Below the pieces are notes generated by a model. That model did no database searches. It saw only the letters and a program-made list of their open reading frames with translations, and was not told the origin of the DNA. The position numbers and the translations under genes are program-made. Shown here piece after piece: positions 28,327 through 37,111 of a stretch of 64,000 bases of DNA. The DNA is from Thiomicrorhabdus arctica DSM 13458 (GTDB taxonomy: Bacteria > Pseudomonadota > Gammaproteobacteria > Thiomicrospirales > Thiomicrospiraceae): positions 124,001-188,000 of the forward strand of contig NZ_KB905899.1 in assembly GCF_000381085.1 (NCBI RefSeq), read 5' to 3'. Positions within the stretch are counted from its first letter, which is position 1, and the number at the start of each line of letters is the position of its first letter.

Positions 28327-28405
28327 TTGACGTTAAGACATGAGTGAGCTTGTGTTGAATGGATTAAACGCGGTGACTCTTCAATAGACGATTCCAATAA
28401 CCAAT

Positions 28406-28434
28406 AAAAAACCAGCCGATCGGCTGGTTTTTTT
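28406..28434 (+). terminator. Terminator after the ilvD-terB-like pair
   Basis: A perfect inverted repeat centred on GCCGATCGGC, with AAAAACCA on the left and TGGTTTTTTT on the right. Confidence 0.9.
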
Positions 28435-28683
28435 ATATCTGTGTTTCGGCTGATTTATTAGATGACATAACTTTTAGGGTTATTTCATGTTTTGCAAGAA
28501 GGAAGTGTTGGTCTTTTACGTGATTAACCTATAGGTGTGGGGATACATGGCTTTGTTGATGTATTACATCAATTGTCTATCAAAAAAGGCGTTTTAGGGA
28601 GCTTAGATCTTGGACAGGATCGGATGCTTAGTTGAAACCGTGAAAATTATCCTCTGAAAAAGGGGGGGTAAATCACAGGCATA
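28435..28683. other. Noncoding gap between two terminators
   Basis: About 250 bases between the convergent TerB-like and soxA genes hold no reading frame or repeat that I can support. The region is bounded by a terminator on each side. Confidence 0.5.
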
Positions 28684-28707
28684 AAAAAACCCAGCATAGC
28701 TGGGTTT
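28684..28707 (-). terminator. Terminator of the sox operon
   Basis: CCCAGC and GCTGGG pair around ATA. On the reverse strand the stem runs into seven T residues, 22 bp past the soxA stop. Confidence 0.85.
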
Positions 28708-28728
28708 TTAAGGGCAACCGAGAAAGTA

Positions 28729-29559
28729 TTATTCGCGGTAACCAGGTCCATTAATTTTTAAGCCATTTGAAACGTAGGCTTCAAAGAACTCTAGATTACG
28801 GTACTCTTCACTTTGTGCTTTAAAAGGCTTAGCACGCATGTTTTTGTGACAGCCACCATAACGACGGTGCAACGTACCAAGATTTTGCCATTTAGCTCGG
28901 AACACAGGAAAGTGTGTCGTGTGCCCCAGGATTGGCGAAAGCAGGTTTGAACGCGCCTTGCGGCCTGCATTATAAGTGTGACATTTCGCACAAGACAGGT
29001 TCAATTGACCCGTTGGCTTAATGTAGATATTACGACCTGCTTCATAAGCTGCACGAGCTCCATCAGTATCGATTTTAACGTTAATTTTCTGACCACGAGC
29101 ATTGTATGCAAGATAAGCACTTACTTGAGCTAAAGCACCTTTTTTCCACTTGTAAGCTTTTAAACCAGCGTCTGTGCGACAGCTGTTAATTGCACCTTCA
29201 AGCGTTACGACTTGTTGTGTTTTTTCATCAAAGTACGGATACTTTGGACGAATCGCGGATACGTCCGTTCCAAAACACTTTTCGTAAGTAGCGATGTCTT
29301 TATTGTAATGGGCTTCACCCGCATCAATAGCATCTAAATATGGAGGGAATTCTTCAGCGGCTTCCCATTGTTGCATTTTGTCTGCTGAATAAATGTATGC
29401 ACCGTTAACATATTCGTCAACAGCAATTTTTGGATTTTTTGCCTGAAAGTAATCAACCAGTTGTTGGCGATCAGTTTCTGGATCCATAGCAGTTGCCAGT
29501 GTCGAAGTGGCGGCTACTGTTACACCTAGTGATAAGGCTATGAGTAATGTCTTTTTCAT
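28729..29559 (-). CDS. soxA: Sulfur-oxidation c-type cytochrome SoxA
   Basis: Diheme or monoheme partner of SoxX; SoxAX joins thiosulfate to the carrier cysteine of SoxY in the periplasm. A signal peptide (LLIALSLGVTVAATSTLATA) starts the 276-residue product. One CXXCH heme site is present, CAKCH at 190-194. The second conserved region reads YGGCHKNMRAKPF, whose Cys237 corresponds to the persulfide heme ligand and active-site cysteine of SoxA; only one CXXCH makes this a monoheme-type SoxA. A GGAGG ribosome-binding site lies 7 bases upstream. It is last in soxXYZA. Confidence 0.94.
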   Translation of the reverse strand: MKKTLLIALSLGVTVAATSTLATAMDPETDRQQLVDYFQAKNPKIAVDEYVNGAYIYSADKMQQWEAAEEFPPYLDAIDAGEAHYNKDIATYEKCFGTDVSAIRPKYPYFDEKTQQVVTLEGAINSCRTDAGLKAYKWKKGALAQVSAYLAYNARGQKINVKIDTDGARAAYEAGRNIYIKPTGQLNLSCAKCHTYNAGRKARSNLLSPILGHTTHFPVFRAKWQNLGTLHRRYGGCHKNMRAKPFKAQSEEYRNLEFFEAYVSNGLKINGPGYRE

Positions 29560-29635
29560 TCCAATCCTCCGTCCGAGAGCTCTGTATATTTCAAATTATT
29601 ATTATTATTTTTATTTTTAATATTTTTGATATTTT

Positions 29636-29663
29636 TTGGTACCAGTTATGAAACTGATACCAA
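29636..29663 (-). other. Intercistronic hairpin between soxZ and soxA
   Basis: TTGGTACCAGTT and AACTGATACCAA form a nearly perfect 12-bp stem around ATGA just after the soxZ stop. On the sox transcript it is followed by an AT-rich stretch without a clean T run, including an (ATT)n tract. A partial terminator or RNA-stabilising element would give more SoxYZ than SoxA. Confidence 0.5.
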
Positions 29664-29675
29664 ATATTCACTTAA

Positions 29676-29987
29676 TTACTTTAACTTAAGTGAATGAGTA
29701 CCTTTCTCACCAGTGTTATCTGAAAGAGAGATAGCAATTTCATCACCAGAGTTAGCTTTAACTTTAACAGCAACATATGGGTTAGCCGAAACTGCACCAG
29801 ACCACTGAGCATCAATCGCTTTTACACCGTTGACAGTGACTTCAACCGTATTGATGAATTTAGCTGGAAATGGCTTACCAGTTTTCTTATCCATACGAAC
29901 ACCTGATTCCATTGGATGCTTGATTAACGCTTTAATTTCTGCAACGCCACCAGTTGATTTACCACGCATTCTGATTTTAATAGACAT
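29676..29987 (-). CDS. soxZ: Sulfur-carrier complex protein SoxZ
   Basis: Partner of SoxY in the periplasmic SoxYZ carrier that holds sulfur intermediates during thiosulfate oxidation. I start it at ATG 29987 (103 residues), with AAGGA at good spacing; the frame is open to 30029, but the extra residues are not family-like. It shows IKIRMRGKSTGGVAEIKALI and IKHPMESG with the usual HPME/TG region, and a C-terminal beta strand. It lacks a signal peptide of its own, as expected, since SoxZ is exported with Tat-dependent SoxY. Confidence 0.95.
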   Translation of the reverse strand: MSIKIRMRGKSTGGVAEIKALIKHPMESGVRMDKKTGKPFPAKFINTVEVTVNGVKAIDAQWSGAVSANPYVAVKVKANSGDEIAISLSDNTGEKGTHSLKLK

Positions 29988-30057
29988 GTAATTTCCTTTT
30001 TCTAATTCTTTAATTGTCGTGTATTTCAATAAACTTTAAAACAATGTTTAAAGAAAA

Positions 30058-30525
30058 TTAACCACCACAACCACCGATTGTTACTTTAACTTCTTGCTCA
30101 GCTTTTAGTAATTTACCACCAGCTTTAACAATTGCGATAACATTCATGGTTTGACCCATTTTGATACGAGTAGAGACATAACCTACAGCCGAAGCAGCAA
30201 AAGTATATTCGCATACCAAAGGAATTGGGTTTTTGCTTGCAAGGATCGCGATAGATTCAACACCATCAATTCCAGATGCATCAACTGTTACAGGTGTTAC
30301 TGCGCCGTTTTCTGCGATAGCAGGGGCTTTAAGTTGGATGTCGCCAGAAGCAGTCGCATTGCTAGAACCGTAAAATGCAGAGAGTGCATCGTCAGCTGTT
30401 TTAGCAGTGAATGCTTTTTTGTTCCAATCAGCTAATACTGTGCTTGGTGTTAAAAGACCAGCGTTTACAGCAACAGCTGCAGCACCAGTAGCTAGTGTAC
30501 CTTTAAGAAAAGATCTACGTTTCAT
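30058..30525 (-). CDS. soxY: Thiosulfate oxidation carrier protein SoxY
   Basis: Periplasmic carrier whose C-terminal cysteine covalently holds the sulfur being oxidised. The 155-residue product has a Tat-type signal (RRSFLKG followed by a hydrophobic stretch to about residue 32) and ends in GGCGG, with Cys153 as the carrier residue on its swinging arm. It precedes soxZ (70 bp) and follows soxX. Export with folded SoxZ through the Tat route is inferred from the signal. Confidence 0.96.
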   Translation of the reverse strand: MKRRSFLKGTLATGAAAVAVNAGLLTPSTVLADWNKKAFTAKTADDALSAFYGSSNATASGDIQLKAPAIAENGAVTPVTVDASGIDGVESIAILASKNPIPLVCEYTFAASAVGYVSTRIKMGQTMNVIAIVKAGGKLLKAEQEVKVTIGGCGG

Positions 30526-30559
30526 AAGTTTTTAAACTCCCAATTAAGGTTTGAAAAGA

Positions 30560-30937
30560 TTACAGAGTATAAATGTAATCAACAATTTTATGGATTTCAC
30601 TATCAGTTAGGATGCCATTTTGTCCAAAAGGAGGCATCATACTGTTAGGAACCGTCTGAGATTCAGGCGTACCCCAAACTTTGTCGAACAGCTTTTGCTT
30701 ATCTGGGAAACGCAATTTCATTGCGATAATCGCTGGGCCAATATTACCTGGCATAGCGCCGTCAGCTACCATGTGGCAAGCTAGACAGTTACCCTTAGAT
30801 CGGCTAAAAGCAAGCTTTTTACCCTCGTCAATTGCAGATGCAGCTTTTTCAGCTGCTTGCACAGTTGCTGGAACTGTAAGTACTGCTGTTGAAAGGGCTA
30901 AAGCTGTCAACAGTTGTTTCATTTTAGAATTCATCAT
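30560..30937 (-). CDS. soxX: Sulfur-oxidation cytochrome SoxX
   Basis: Small c-type cytochrome partner of SoxA. The 125-residue product has a Sec signal (about residues 1-28 ending ATVQA), one heme site CLACH at 51-55, and an axial methionine candidate in SMMPPFGQNGILTD. A strong AGGAGG site precedes the tandem ATGATG start. It is first in soxXYZA and carries the promoter upstream. soxB and soxCD are not in the window, so the rest of the multienzyme system must be encoded elsewhere or be incomplete. Confidence 0.93.
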   Translation of the reverse strand: MMNSKMKQLLTALALSTAVLTVPATVQAAEKAASAIDEGKKLAFSRSKGNCLACHMVADGAMPGNIGPAIIAMKLRFPDKQKLFDKVWGTPESQTVPNSMMPPFGQNGILTDSEIHKIVDYIYTL

Positions 30938-30970
30938 TCCTCTCCTCCTAAGATGTCTTTCGACGTTCCC

Positions 30971-31009
30971 ATTATATGTTGGGATTTTTATTTGAACAAT
31001 CGTTTGTTC
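30971..31009 (-). promoter_or_regulatory. Promoter of soxXYZA with overlapping inverted repeat
   Basis: On the reverse strand a TATAAT box (30971-30976) lies 17 bases after TTGTTC (30994-30999). That -35 is one arm of the perfect repeat GAACAA-ACGA-TTGTTC (30994-31009), a shape typical of a dimeric regulator operator that blocks or helps RNA polymerase at the -35. The box positions are read directly; regulation is inferred. Confidence 0.65.
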
Positions 31010-31111
31010 TTAGGAATGATAGCTTACTGCCTTGGACGATAAACGCAAGGCTTTTGCCTATGATTACCTATAGTATTATTTAATACCTAGCTTGCTAGAT
31101 TTTATGACAGG

Positions 31112-32581
31112 TTACTGTTCAGGCCTTTTTGTGTCTTTTTTCAACAGGTTGGCGTATTTATTTGAAAAAATAAAAATCTTATGTTCTAAAATAAAATTTG
31201 TACCGTTTATATTTTGTTCAGCTTTTTTTAACAGATACTCACTTCTTTCTGTATTACCGATGTTCAATTGAGCAACAGCTTGGAAATAATACGCTTCCGC
31301 ATTTTTCTGCTGTGATGCGTATATTTCAGACAGTTTTTGGTTTACTTGATATTGGTATTTTTGGTTCTCATTTCTCGATTCTAGAGTTTGTTGCGCCAAC
31401 TCTACTTTATCAAGGCTTATGAGTAAATCTGCATATCGTAGTAGCCCTGAGACATCGTTGGGATGAAGTGCTTGCTGATACTCTGCATATTTTAATACTC
31501 GATTTAAAAGTTCCTTATTTTTGTGTTGGTCCTTTACGATGGATTCCATCATTAAATTAGAATACAGAATCTGTTGGGGATTATCTTTCATGAGTTGCCA
31601 TAAACATGTTCTGCTTTTATTCATTTTTTCATCATTAGTTGGACTGTTCATATTGATTAAATTAAGCTGATAACAATTTTCTGCAGCGGATTGATTTTCT
31701 GAGAAAAACAGGTTGTGGCTGTCTCGTTGTAAATTGGCTTGATTTAAGCGAAGTTTTATTAAATTTAAGCTATTGTCGGGCTCTCTGGCTTTAAGAGGTG
31801 GCATCGTTTGAGCTCGGTTTTCAGCCTCAGCAAGTCGGTGCCCAGTAACGGGGTGTGATCGAAGAATCTCAGGCAACGAAGATGAATTATTCTGACCTGC
31901 TTTTGATAATCGTGCAAAAAATTGTCCCATAGCATAGGGATCATAGTTTGCCTTTTGGAGGAATTCAATACCTTTAAAATCGGCCTCTGATTCGTGCATA
32001 CGGGAGTTTTTGAGTTGTTGTTCCATGTTATAGCCCATACCACCCATTAACGCCGCCATACCAGCATTGGTATCTTGCATTCCAATTAAAATAGCCGCGA
32101 GCATGGTTGCAATGCTGGCGATATTGCCTTGGTTAGACTGGTACTCATAACGCCGTGAAAGGTGTCTCTGCGTAACATGAGCAATTTCATGGGCGATCAC
32201 GGAGGCGAGTTCATCTTCGCTTTGGACTGCTTGAATCAGCCCTGTATGTATGCCAATAACCCCATCTGGACCTGCAAAGGCATTGATTGAATCATTATTG
32301 ATCACATAAAATCTAAAGTTACGATGATTGCCCGTTTGACTGGCAATTTTATGTCCGATTTTGCGCACGAAACTGACGACTTCTGGGTCATAATTTAATG
32401 AATAATCTGTGTGCAGGGAAGTTGTGAATGCACGCCCGAGTTGTTCTTCCGTTTGCTGATCATACTCAATCAAATCTGGCGCACCAAGATCCGGAAGTTC
32501 CGCTGAGTGCACTGATAAAGAACTGGCCTGAAATAGAAGAAAGGCCAGAATGTGCTTGATCATCAATCGTCGGTATTGCAT
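31112..32581 (-). CDS. Periplasmic M48 metalloprotease with TPR tail, BepA-like
   Basis: 489 residues beginning with a Sec signal (LAFLLFQASSLSVHSA). It carries the zinc-protease site VIAHEIAHVTQRHL near residue 135 and the third-ligand region HESEADFKGIEFL, then a long helical C-terminal part that resembles tetratricopeptide repeats. This layout matches BepA (YfgC), which degrades stalled LptD and BAM substrates at the outer membrane. The TPR tail is diverged and includes a stretch that may not be family-standard. An in-frame Met at 32563 could be the true start. It is upstream of, and on the same strand as, the sox operon, with a 175-bp gap containing the sox promoter. Confidence 0.85.
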   Translation of the reverse strand: MQYRRLMIKHILAFLLFQASSLSVHSAELPDLGAPDLIEYDQQTEEQLGRAFTTSLHTDYSLNYDPEVVSFVRKIGHKIASQTGNHRNFRFYVINNDSINAFAGPDGVIGIHTGLIQAVQSEDELASVIAHEIAHVTQRHLSRRYEYQSNQGNIASIATMLAAILIGMQDTNAGMAALMGGMGYNMEQQLKNSRMHESEADFKGIEFLQKANYDPYAMGQFFARLSKAGQNNSSSLPEILRSHPVTGHRLAEAENRAQTMPPLKAREPDNSLNLIKLRLNQANLQRDSHNLFFSENQSAAENCYQLNLINMNSPTNDEKMNKSRTCLWQLMKDNPQQILYSNLMMESIVKDQHKNKELLNRVLKYAEYQQALHPNDVSGLLRYADLLISLDKVELAQQTLESRNENQKYQYQVNQKLSEIYASQQKNAEAYYFQAVAQLNIGNTERSEYLLKKAEQNINGTNFILEHKIFIFSNKYANLLKKDTKRPEQ

Positions 32582-32871
32582 GGGCTAATCCGTTTATAAC
32601 TCGTTATGAATCATTTGTTGCTATGCGGTGTGTCTATCTGTTTTACTTAGGGTTGCAAATGTCAATAACGGTCCTGTTTTGTGGTCGTGAGGTAGGGCTA
32701 GCTTTATAAGCCTGCCATTCAAATAATTGACCTGTTATCCTCTTGCTTAGAGTTATTATAAGTAAGCTCTATTCAATTAGGGTAGTTTTATAGTAGGTTT
32801 TCGTGTCATTGTTTAGATAGTATAGAGTGAAAAGCTTTGATGCTTTTGTAAGTTATGTTAAGAGTGTGATT

Positions 32872-33108
32872 ATGTTGATAAAGTTAGATACTAAAAGATT
32901 AGCGTGCCCTATGCCAATCATTAAGCTTAAAAAATGCTTGGCTCAAAATTCAAAGCAGGAGGTGCAAATACTGATGGAACTTACTGATGCAGGAGGGTTG
33001 AAGGATATTCCTGCTTTTTGTCAGCAACAGGGTTTGCTTTATGAATTGGTACAACAGTCACCTATAATTGAATTTAAAATTTGGCGTCAGGCTCTTCCAA
33101 AGAGTTGA
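32872..33108 (+). CDS. TusA-family sulfur carrier
   Basis: 78-residue cytosolic protein with the LACPMPIIKLKK motif; Cys12 of the CPxP box is the persulfide-carrying residue of TusA/SirA proteins. In sulfur oxidisers such proteins move sulfane sulfur from rhodanese-like donors to DsrE-type carriers and sulfur-oxidising enzymes. I use ATG 32872, though the frame is open from GTG 32827. The dsrE2 gene follows after 12 bp, a pairing commonly seen in sulfur oxidisers. The C-terminal half is less conserved than in E. coli TusA. Confidence 0.82.
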   Translation: MLIKLDTKRLACPMPIIKLKKCLAQNSKQEVQILMELTDAGGLKDIPAFCQQQGLLYELVQQSPIIEFKIWRQALPKS

Positions 33109-33120
33109 TCAGAGGGTCTT

Positions 33121-33654
33121 ATGAATAATATTATTGAAAATAGGGATGTATCCAGTCAGTTTAGTCTGATTCAGACTAAGGGGACTTTGGACTGGGCGTA
33201 TCCCGCGTTTATATTGGCGAGTACTGCAGCGGTTATGGATAAAGAGGTTGAAATGTTTTTTACATTTTATGGTTTAAAAACCATTTTGAAAAATACACAG
33301 AACCTAAAAGTCACTCCCTTGGGAAATCCTGGGATGCCTATTAAAAGTCCTATTGGGCCTGGTTGGTTAAAGAAAATTGATTGGAACCAATGTTTACCAG
33401 GGTTAGTGTGGACGATGCCAGGAGCTTCAATGTTAGCAACCTGGGGATTTAAGAAGCAGATGCTGATGCAAGGTCAAGTACCTATTGATGAGCTACGAGG
33501 GCTGTGTCTGGAATTGGGGGTTAAGATGACCGCTTGCCAAATGACAGTCGATTTGATGGGGTATGAGCAAGATCAATTTATCAGTGGAATTGGTTTCGCG
33601 GGTGCTGCTTCTTATTTTGCACAAACACCAGAAAATCAAAGCCTACTGATATAG
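33121..33654 (+). CDS. DsrE2-like sulfur-trafficking protein
   Basis: 177-residue DsrE/DsrF/DrsH-like protein of the DsrE2 type. It shows TKGTLDWAYPAFILASTAAV, FFTFYGLKTI, TPLGNPGMP, and the conserved cysteine in GVKMTACQMTVDLMGY. Family members bind sulfur at that cysteine and carry two hydrophobic stretches (PGLVWTMPGASMLATWGF) that may attach them to the membrane. Its position next to a TusA-like gene and 2 kb from soxXYZA suggests a part in moving sulfane sulfur towards oxidation; this is inference from context and family. Confidence 0.85.
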   Translation: MNNIIENRDVSSQFSLIQTKGTLDWAYPAFILASTAAVMDKEVEMFFTFYGLKTILKNTQNLKVTPLGNPGMPIKSPIGPGWLKKIDWNQCLPGLVWTMPGASMLATWGFKKQMLMQGQVPIDELRGLCLELGVKMTACQMTVDLMGYEQDQFISGIGFAGAASYFAQTPENQSLLI

Positions 33655-33751
33655 TCCCCTGCTTTAAGGGGGCAGAGTCTCGAATTAAGCTGCTCTCATC
33701 CAAATAAGTTGATAGAATGTCTGAAATTAATCTAAATAATAAAGTGGCTAT

Positions 33752-34696
33752 ATGAAACCGTTTGAAAAAGGGATTTATCTCCTACCTAACTTAATGACAA
33801 CTGCTGGATTATTTGCAGGTTTTTATGCTGTGATCGCTGGAATTCAAGGCAATTTCGAGCATGGAGCGATCGCCATATTGCTGGCCATGATTTTTGATGG
33901 GTTGGATGGTCGCATTGCAAGAATGACAAACTCTTGTAGTGCATTTGGCGCAGAGTATGACAGCTTAGCGGATATGGTTTCTTTCGGACTGGCTCCCGCT
34001 TTATTGATGTACCAGTGGGTTTTGCATGACTTTGGTAAGCTGGGTTGGTTAGTCGCTTTTGTATACACGGTGGCCGCCGCACTTAGGTTGGCACGTTTCA
34101 ACACTCAAGTGGGTGTGGCAGATAAACGCTATTTTCAAGGTTTGCCTAGCCCTGCTGCCGCTGCACTATTAGCCGGTCTGATATGGGTGGTTGAGAGTAA
34201 TCGAGATCATCTTGAAGCCGTCGTTGAAGGGGTGCCGGCATTCGTTGGAATTACGGCATTAGTGTTAACTGTTTTTGCGGGTGTCATGATGGTCAGTAAT
34301 GTCCGCTTCAGTTCTTTCAAAGAGTTCAATCTCAAAGGCAAAGTGCCTTTTATGACGCTACTTGTTGTTGTTTTGGTGTTTGTGATTATTACGCTTGAAC
34401 CGGCGGTGCTGTTGTTTATTATTTTCTTTGTTTATGCTTTCTCAGGACCTGTTGTAACCTTATTAACATTAAAGAAAACGCGTGCTTTACGACAGCAAAA
34501 CCGGGAAGGTCATCGTTCAACAGAAAATCGTGCTATGGATTCTTCAGCAGGGACTGTTGTGACTAATGAACCAGAAGTAGACCCTGCAGTTAAAGCAACT
34601 AACGAAACGTCAGAGCATGTAGAAAATATTTCGGAGGAAACGGTGGTAGAAGAATACGTTGTAAAACCTGTCAACAGTGCTGGAGATAAAACATGA
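33752..34696 (+). CDS. pssA: CDP-diacylglycerol--serine O-phosphatidyltransferase
   Basis: Membrane enzyme that makes phosphatidylserine, the precursor of phosphatidylethanolamine. The 314-residue product is of the multi-spanning CDP-alcohol type: motif [18 protein letters not shown] continuing to [12 protein letters not shown] at about residues 46-76, and about six to eight hydrophobic segments. The last 70 residues are polar and acid-rich, an added tail that many relatives lack. Its stop overlaps the leuA start (ATGA), and pssA-leuA pairing is common in proteobacteria. Confidence 0.93.
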   Translation: MKPFEKGIYLLPNLMTTAGLFAGFYAVIAGIQGNFEHGAIAILLAMIFDGLDGRIARMTNSCSAFGAEYDSLADMVSFGLAPALLMYQWVLHDFGKLGWLVAFVYTVAAALRLARFNTQVGVADKRYFQGLPSPAAAALLAGLIWVVESNRDHLEAVVEGVPAFVGITALVLTVFAGVMMVSNVRFSSFKEFNLKGKVPFMTLLVVVLVFVIITLEPAVLLFIIFFVYAFSGPVVTLLTLKKTRALRQQNREGHRSTENRAMDSSAGTVVTNEPEVDPAVKATNETSEHVENISEETVVEEYVVKPVNSAGDKT

Positions 34697-36237
34697 AAGA
34701 TCATTTAATTGTTTTTGACACAACCTTACGTGATGGAGAGCAGAGTCCCGGTGCTTCAATGACCAAAGAAGAGAAGGTGCGTATTGCGAAGCAGTTAGAG
34801 AAGTTGCGTGTCGATGTGATTGAAGCGGGGTTTCCCGCCGCGAGCCAAGGAGATTTTGACTCGGTTCATGCTGTGGCTTCGGCTGTTAAAGAGAGCACTA
34901 TTTGTGGTTTGGCACGCGCCGTTGAGAATGATATTCGAAAAGCAGGTGAAGCGATTAAACCGGCGAATTCAGGTCGAATTCATACTTTTATTGCGACCTC
35001 TCCTATTCATATGGAGAAAAAGTTACGCATGACACCAGATGAAGTCGTTGAGCGGGCCGTTTGGGCGGTTAAACGAGCACGTGATTTTACCGATGATGTA
35101 GAGTTTTCACCTGAAGATGCAGGCCGTTCAGACGTTGATTTTCTGTGTCGAGTCATTGAAGCTGCCATTAATGCCGGTGCAACCACTATTAATATTCCAG
35201 ATACTGTTGGTTATAGTATGCCACATCAATTTGGCTCGTTATTTAAAGAGTTAATTGAGCGCATTCCAAACTCAGATAAAGCTATATTTTCAGCACACTG
35301 CCATAATGATTTAGGCTTGGCGGTTGCGAATTCCTTATCGGCTGTCCGTAATGGTGCCCGTCAAGTCGAGTGCACTCTCAATGGTTTGGGTGAGCGTGCA
35401 GGAAATACCGCGCTGGAAGAGATGGTGATGGCGATAAAAACGCGTCAAGATGTCTTTGATGTGGATACCCGTATCAACACCAAAGAAATTCTAGCCGCTT
35501 CTCGTTTGGTTTCCAATATTACTGGGTTTGCAGTACAACCTAACAAAGCCATTGTCGGGGCAAATGCCTTTGCACATGAGTCAGGCATTCATCAGGATGG
35601 CGTTTTAAAGCATCGTGAAACCTATGAAATTATGCGGGCAGAGGATGTTGGCTGGAGCACCAATAAAATGGTGATGGGTAAGCATTCAGGACGAAATGCA
35701 TTTAAAACACGCTTAGAAGAGTTGGGCATGGTGTTTGAGACCGAACAAGAGTTAAATGATGTTTTTGTTCGTTTTAAAGAGCTCGCAGATCGCAAACATG
35801 AAATTTATGATGAAGATTTACAGTCGCTGATAACCGATAACTCAAACCAACGTGTTGAAAATGAAATATATCGTTTGATTGCTTTAAAGGTCTCTACTGA
35901 AACAGGTGAAGCTTCTAAAGCAGAAGTTACCTTGTGGGTTGAGGGTAAAGAGCTTTATGCGATGGCTGAAGGTGGAGGCGTTGTTGATGCAACCTTTAAA
36001 GCGATTGAATCTTTGGTGAAATCTGGAGCTTCATTGGAGTTATACTCCGTGAGTAATGTGACCAACGGTACGGATTCATTGGGTGAAACCTCCGTGCGGT
36101 TAGAGAAGGGCGGGCGTATTGCCAATGGCCAAGGGTCAGATACGGATATTGTACTGTCTTCAGCTAAAGCCTATATCAATGCGCTTAATAAAATTTGTGG
36201 TAATTCTGTTAAAAAACACCCACAAGCTTCGGTGTAA
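34693..36237 (+). CDS. leuA: 2-isopropylmalate synthase LeuA
   Basis: Condenses acetyl-CoA with 2-ketoisovalerate in the first committed step of leucine synthesis. The 514-residue product has the [15 protein letters not shown] active-site start, [14 protein letters not shown] with the metal-binding histidines, [22 protein letters not shown] and a C-terminal LeuA allosteric domain for leucine feedback. The start overlaps the pssA stop by four bases. The ilv genes that supply its substrate lie about 23 kb downstream and 7 kb upstream. Confidence 0.97.
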   Translation: MKDHLIVFDTTLRDGEQSPGASMTKEEKVRIAKQLEKLRVDVIEAGFPAASQGDFDSVHAVASAVKESTICGLARAVENDIRKAGEAIKPANSGRIHTFIATSPIHMEKKLRMTPDEVVERAVWAVKRARDFTDDVEFSPEDAGRSDVDFLCRVIEAAINAGATTINIPDTVGYSMPHQFGSLFKELIERIPNSDKAIFSAHCHNDLGLAVANSLSAVRNGARQVECTLNGLGERAGNTALEEMVMAIKTRQDVFDVDTRINTKEILAASRLVSNITGFAVQPNKAIVGANAFAHESGIHQDGVLKHRETYEIMRAEDVGWSTNKMVMGKHSGRNAFKTRLEELGMVFETEQELNDVFVRFKELADRKHEIYDEDLQSLITDNSNQRVENEIYRLIALKVSTETGEASKAEVTLWVEGKELYAMAEGGGVVDATFKAIESLVKSGASLELYSVSNVTNGTDSLGETSVRLEKGGRIANGQGSDTDIVLSSAKAYINALNKICGNSVKKHPQASV

Positions 36238-36260
36238 TCATCAATATCAGTCATTCTTTT

Positions 36261-36288
36261 AAACGCCAGCACTCTTTGTTAGGCGTTT
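36261..36288 (+). terminator. Weak terminator candidate after leuA
   Basis: AAACGCC and GGCGTTT form a perfect 7-bp stem with a 14-base loop, 24 bp past the leuA stop. Only a broken T stretch follows. Confidence 0.45.
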
Positions 36289-36380
36289 ACTTCTTAATTT
36301 TTACGCTTAGGTAACTGCTATTTATATTTTTAAGGGTTTATCCTCTTTTATAACGAGTTGTTTTTTATTGAAGGATATTC

Positions 36381-37040
36381 ATGTCTAAAACAGTCTTTTC
36401 GAGTGCATTATTCGAGCAAATGGGTGGGGTTAATTGGTCGATCAGACCGGGTCACTTTGCATTCCATCCGCATAATAATGATGATACAGTGGAATGCAAG
36501 CCAGAACAGGCCGTTAGTGCTTTAAGTGTAGACCTTGCCTTAGACTCTGAAGGTATTACTGAACAATCATCAGATGATGCCAATCCGTTAAAAGAAAATT
36601 CCGATATTCACATAGATCGTTCTGAGCAAAAAACCGTCATTGAAAAGCCACTTGTTGATGCTCTGTCTTTGTCTTCAAATGTGGGATCGAATATTGTTGT
36701 ATTAGGTGCTGGTCTGGACGGATTTTGGCAAAATGATGAGACTCTGGCTTGGCAGCTTTGGCAAAATATTATGCTGGCGTTTGATTGGGATGAATCGCGA
36801 ATGACTTTTTTTGATACCTCACATCTGGTTTCAGAGGAGATGATTTTTACCACGATGGAAGAGATTATTGGCCTTGGGGTTGATTGGGTATTGACCATGG
36901 ATGATGAGCATCCTATATCTGAACAGTTGGTTGAGGGGGTGCATGTCGTTTCAGTCCCTGATTTAGAGTCAATGTTGTCTGATCCTTATGCAAAGCAGAG
37001 TTTTTACCATGCTGTGATTGAACTTAACAATCAATTTTAA
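36381..37040 (+). CDS. Divergent DNA polymerase III psi subunit (HolD-like)
   Basis: 219 residues. The start LFEQMGGVNWSIRPG resembles the E. coli HolD opening (LGITQWSLRRPG), the segment known to contact the chi subunit. The end, PDLESMLSDPYAKQSFYHAV, mirrors the HolD C-terminal helix (an L-x-x-L then NP-x-A-x pattern). A long polar, acidic insert at about residues 40-105 makes it much longer than the 137-residue E. coli protein. The gene precedes rimI, as holD does in E. coli. I rely on short matches plus gene order, so the assignment is likely but not certain. Confidence 0.65.
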   Translation: MSKTVFSSALFEQMGGVNWSIRPGHFAFHPHNNDDTVECKPEQAVSALSVDLALDSEGITEQSSDDANPLKENSDIHIDRSEQKTVIEKPLVDALSLSSNVGSNIVVLGAGLDGFWQNDETLAWQLWQNIMLAFDWDESRMTFFDTSHLVSEEMIFTTMEEIIGLGVDWVLTMDDEHPISEQLVEGVHVVSVPDLESMLSDPYAKQSFYHAVIELNNQF

Positions 37041-37111
37041 TATTACATGCTTATCATTTTAACGGTTCTTACCTTGGGTTTTATCTTAGGTTCTTAAATT
37101 AGGGTTTAAAG

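Noticed and set aside
28684-28707. Sox operon terminator considered as part of the iterated palindrome family
   Set aside because: Its stem (CCCAGC/GCTGGG) is an ordinary terminator and does not contain the ACCAGGCCTGGT core.
33786-34104. Reverse-strand frames across pssA
   Set aside because: They are antisense to a confidently assigned membrane enzyme and have no start signals.
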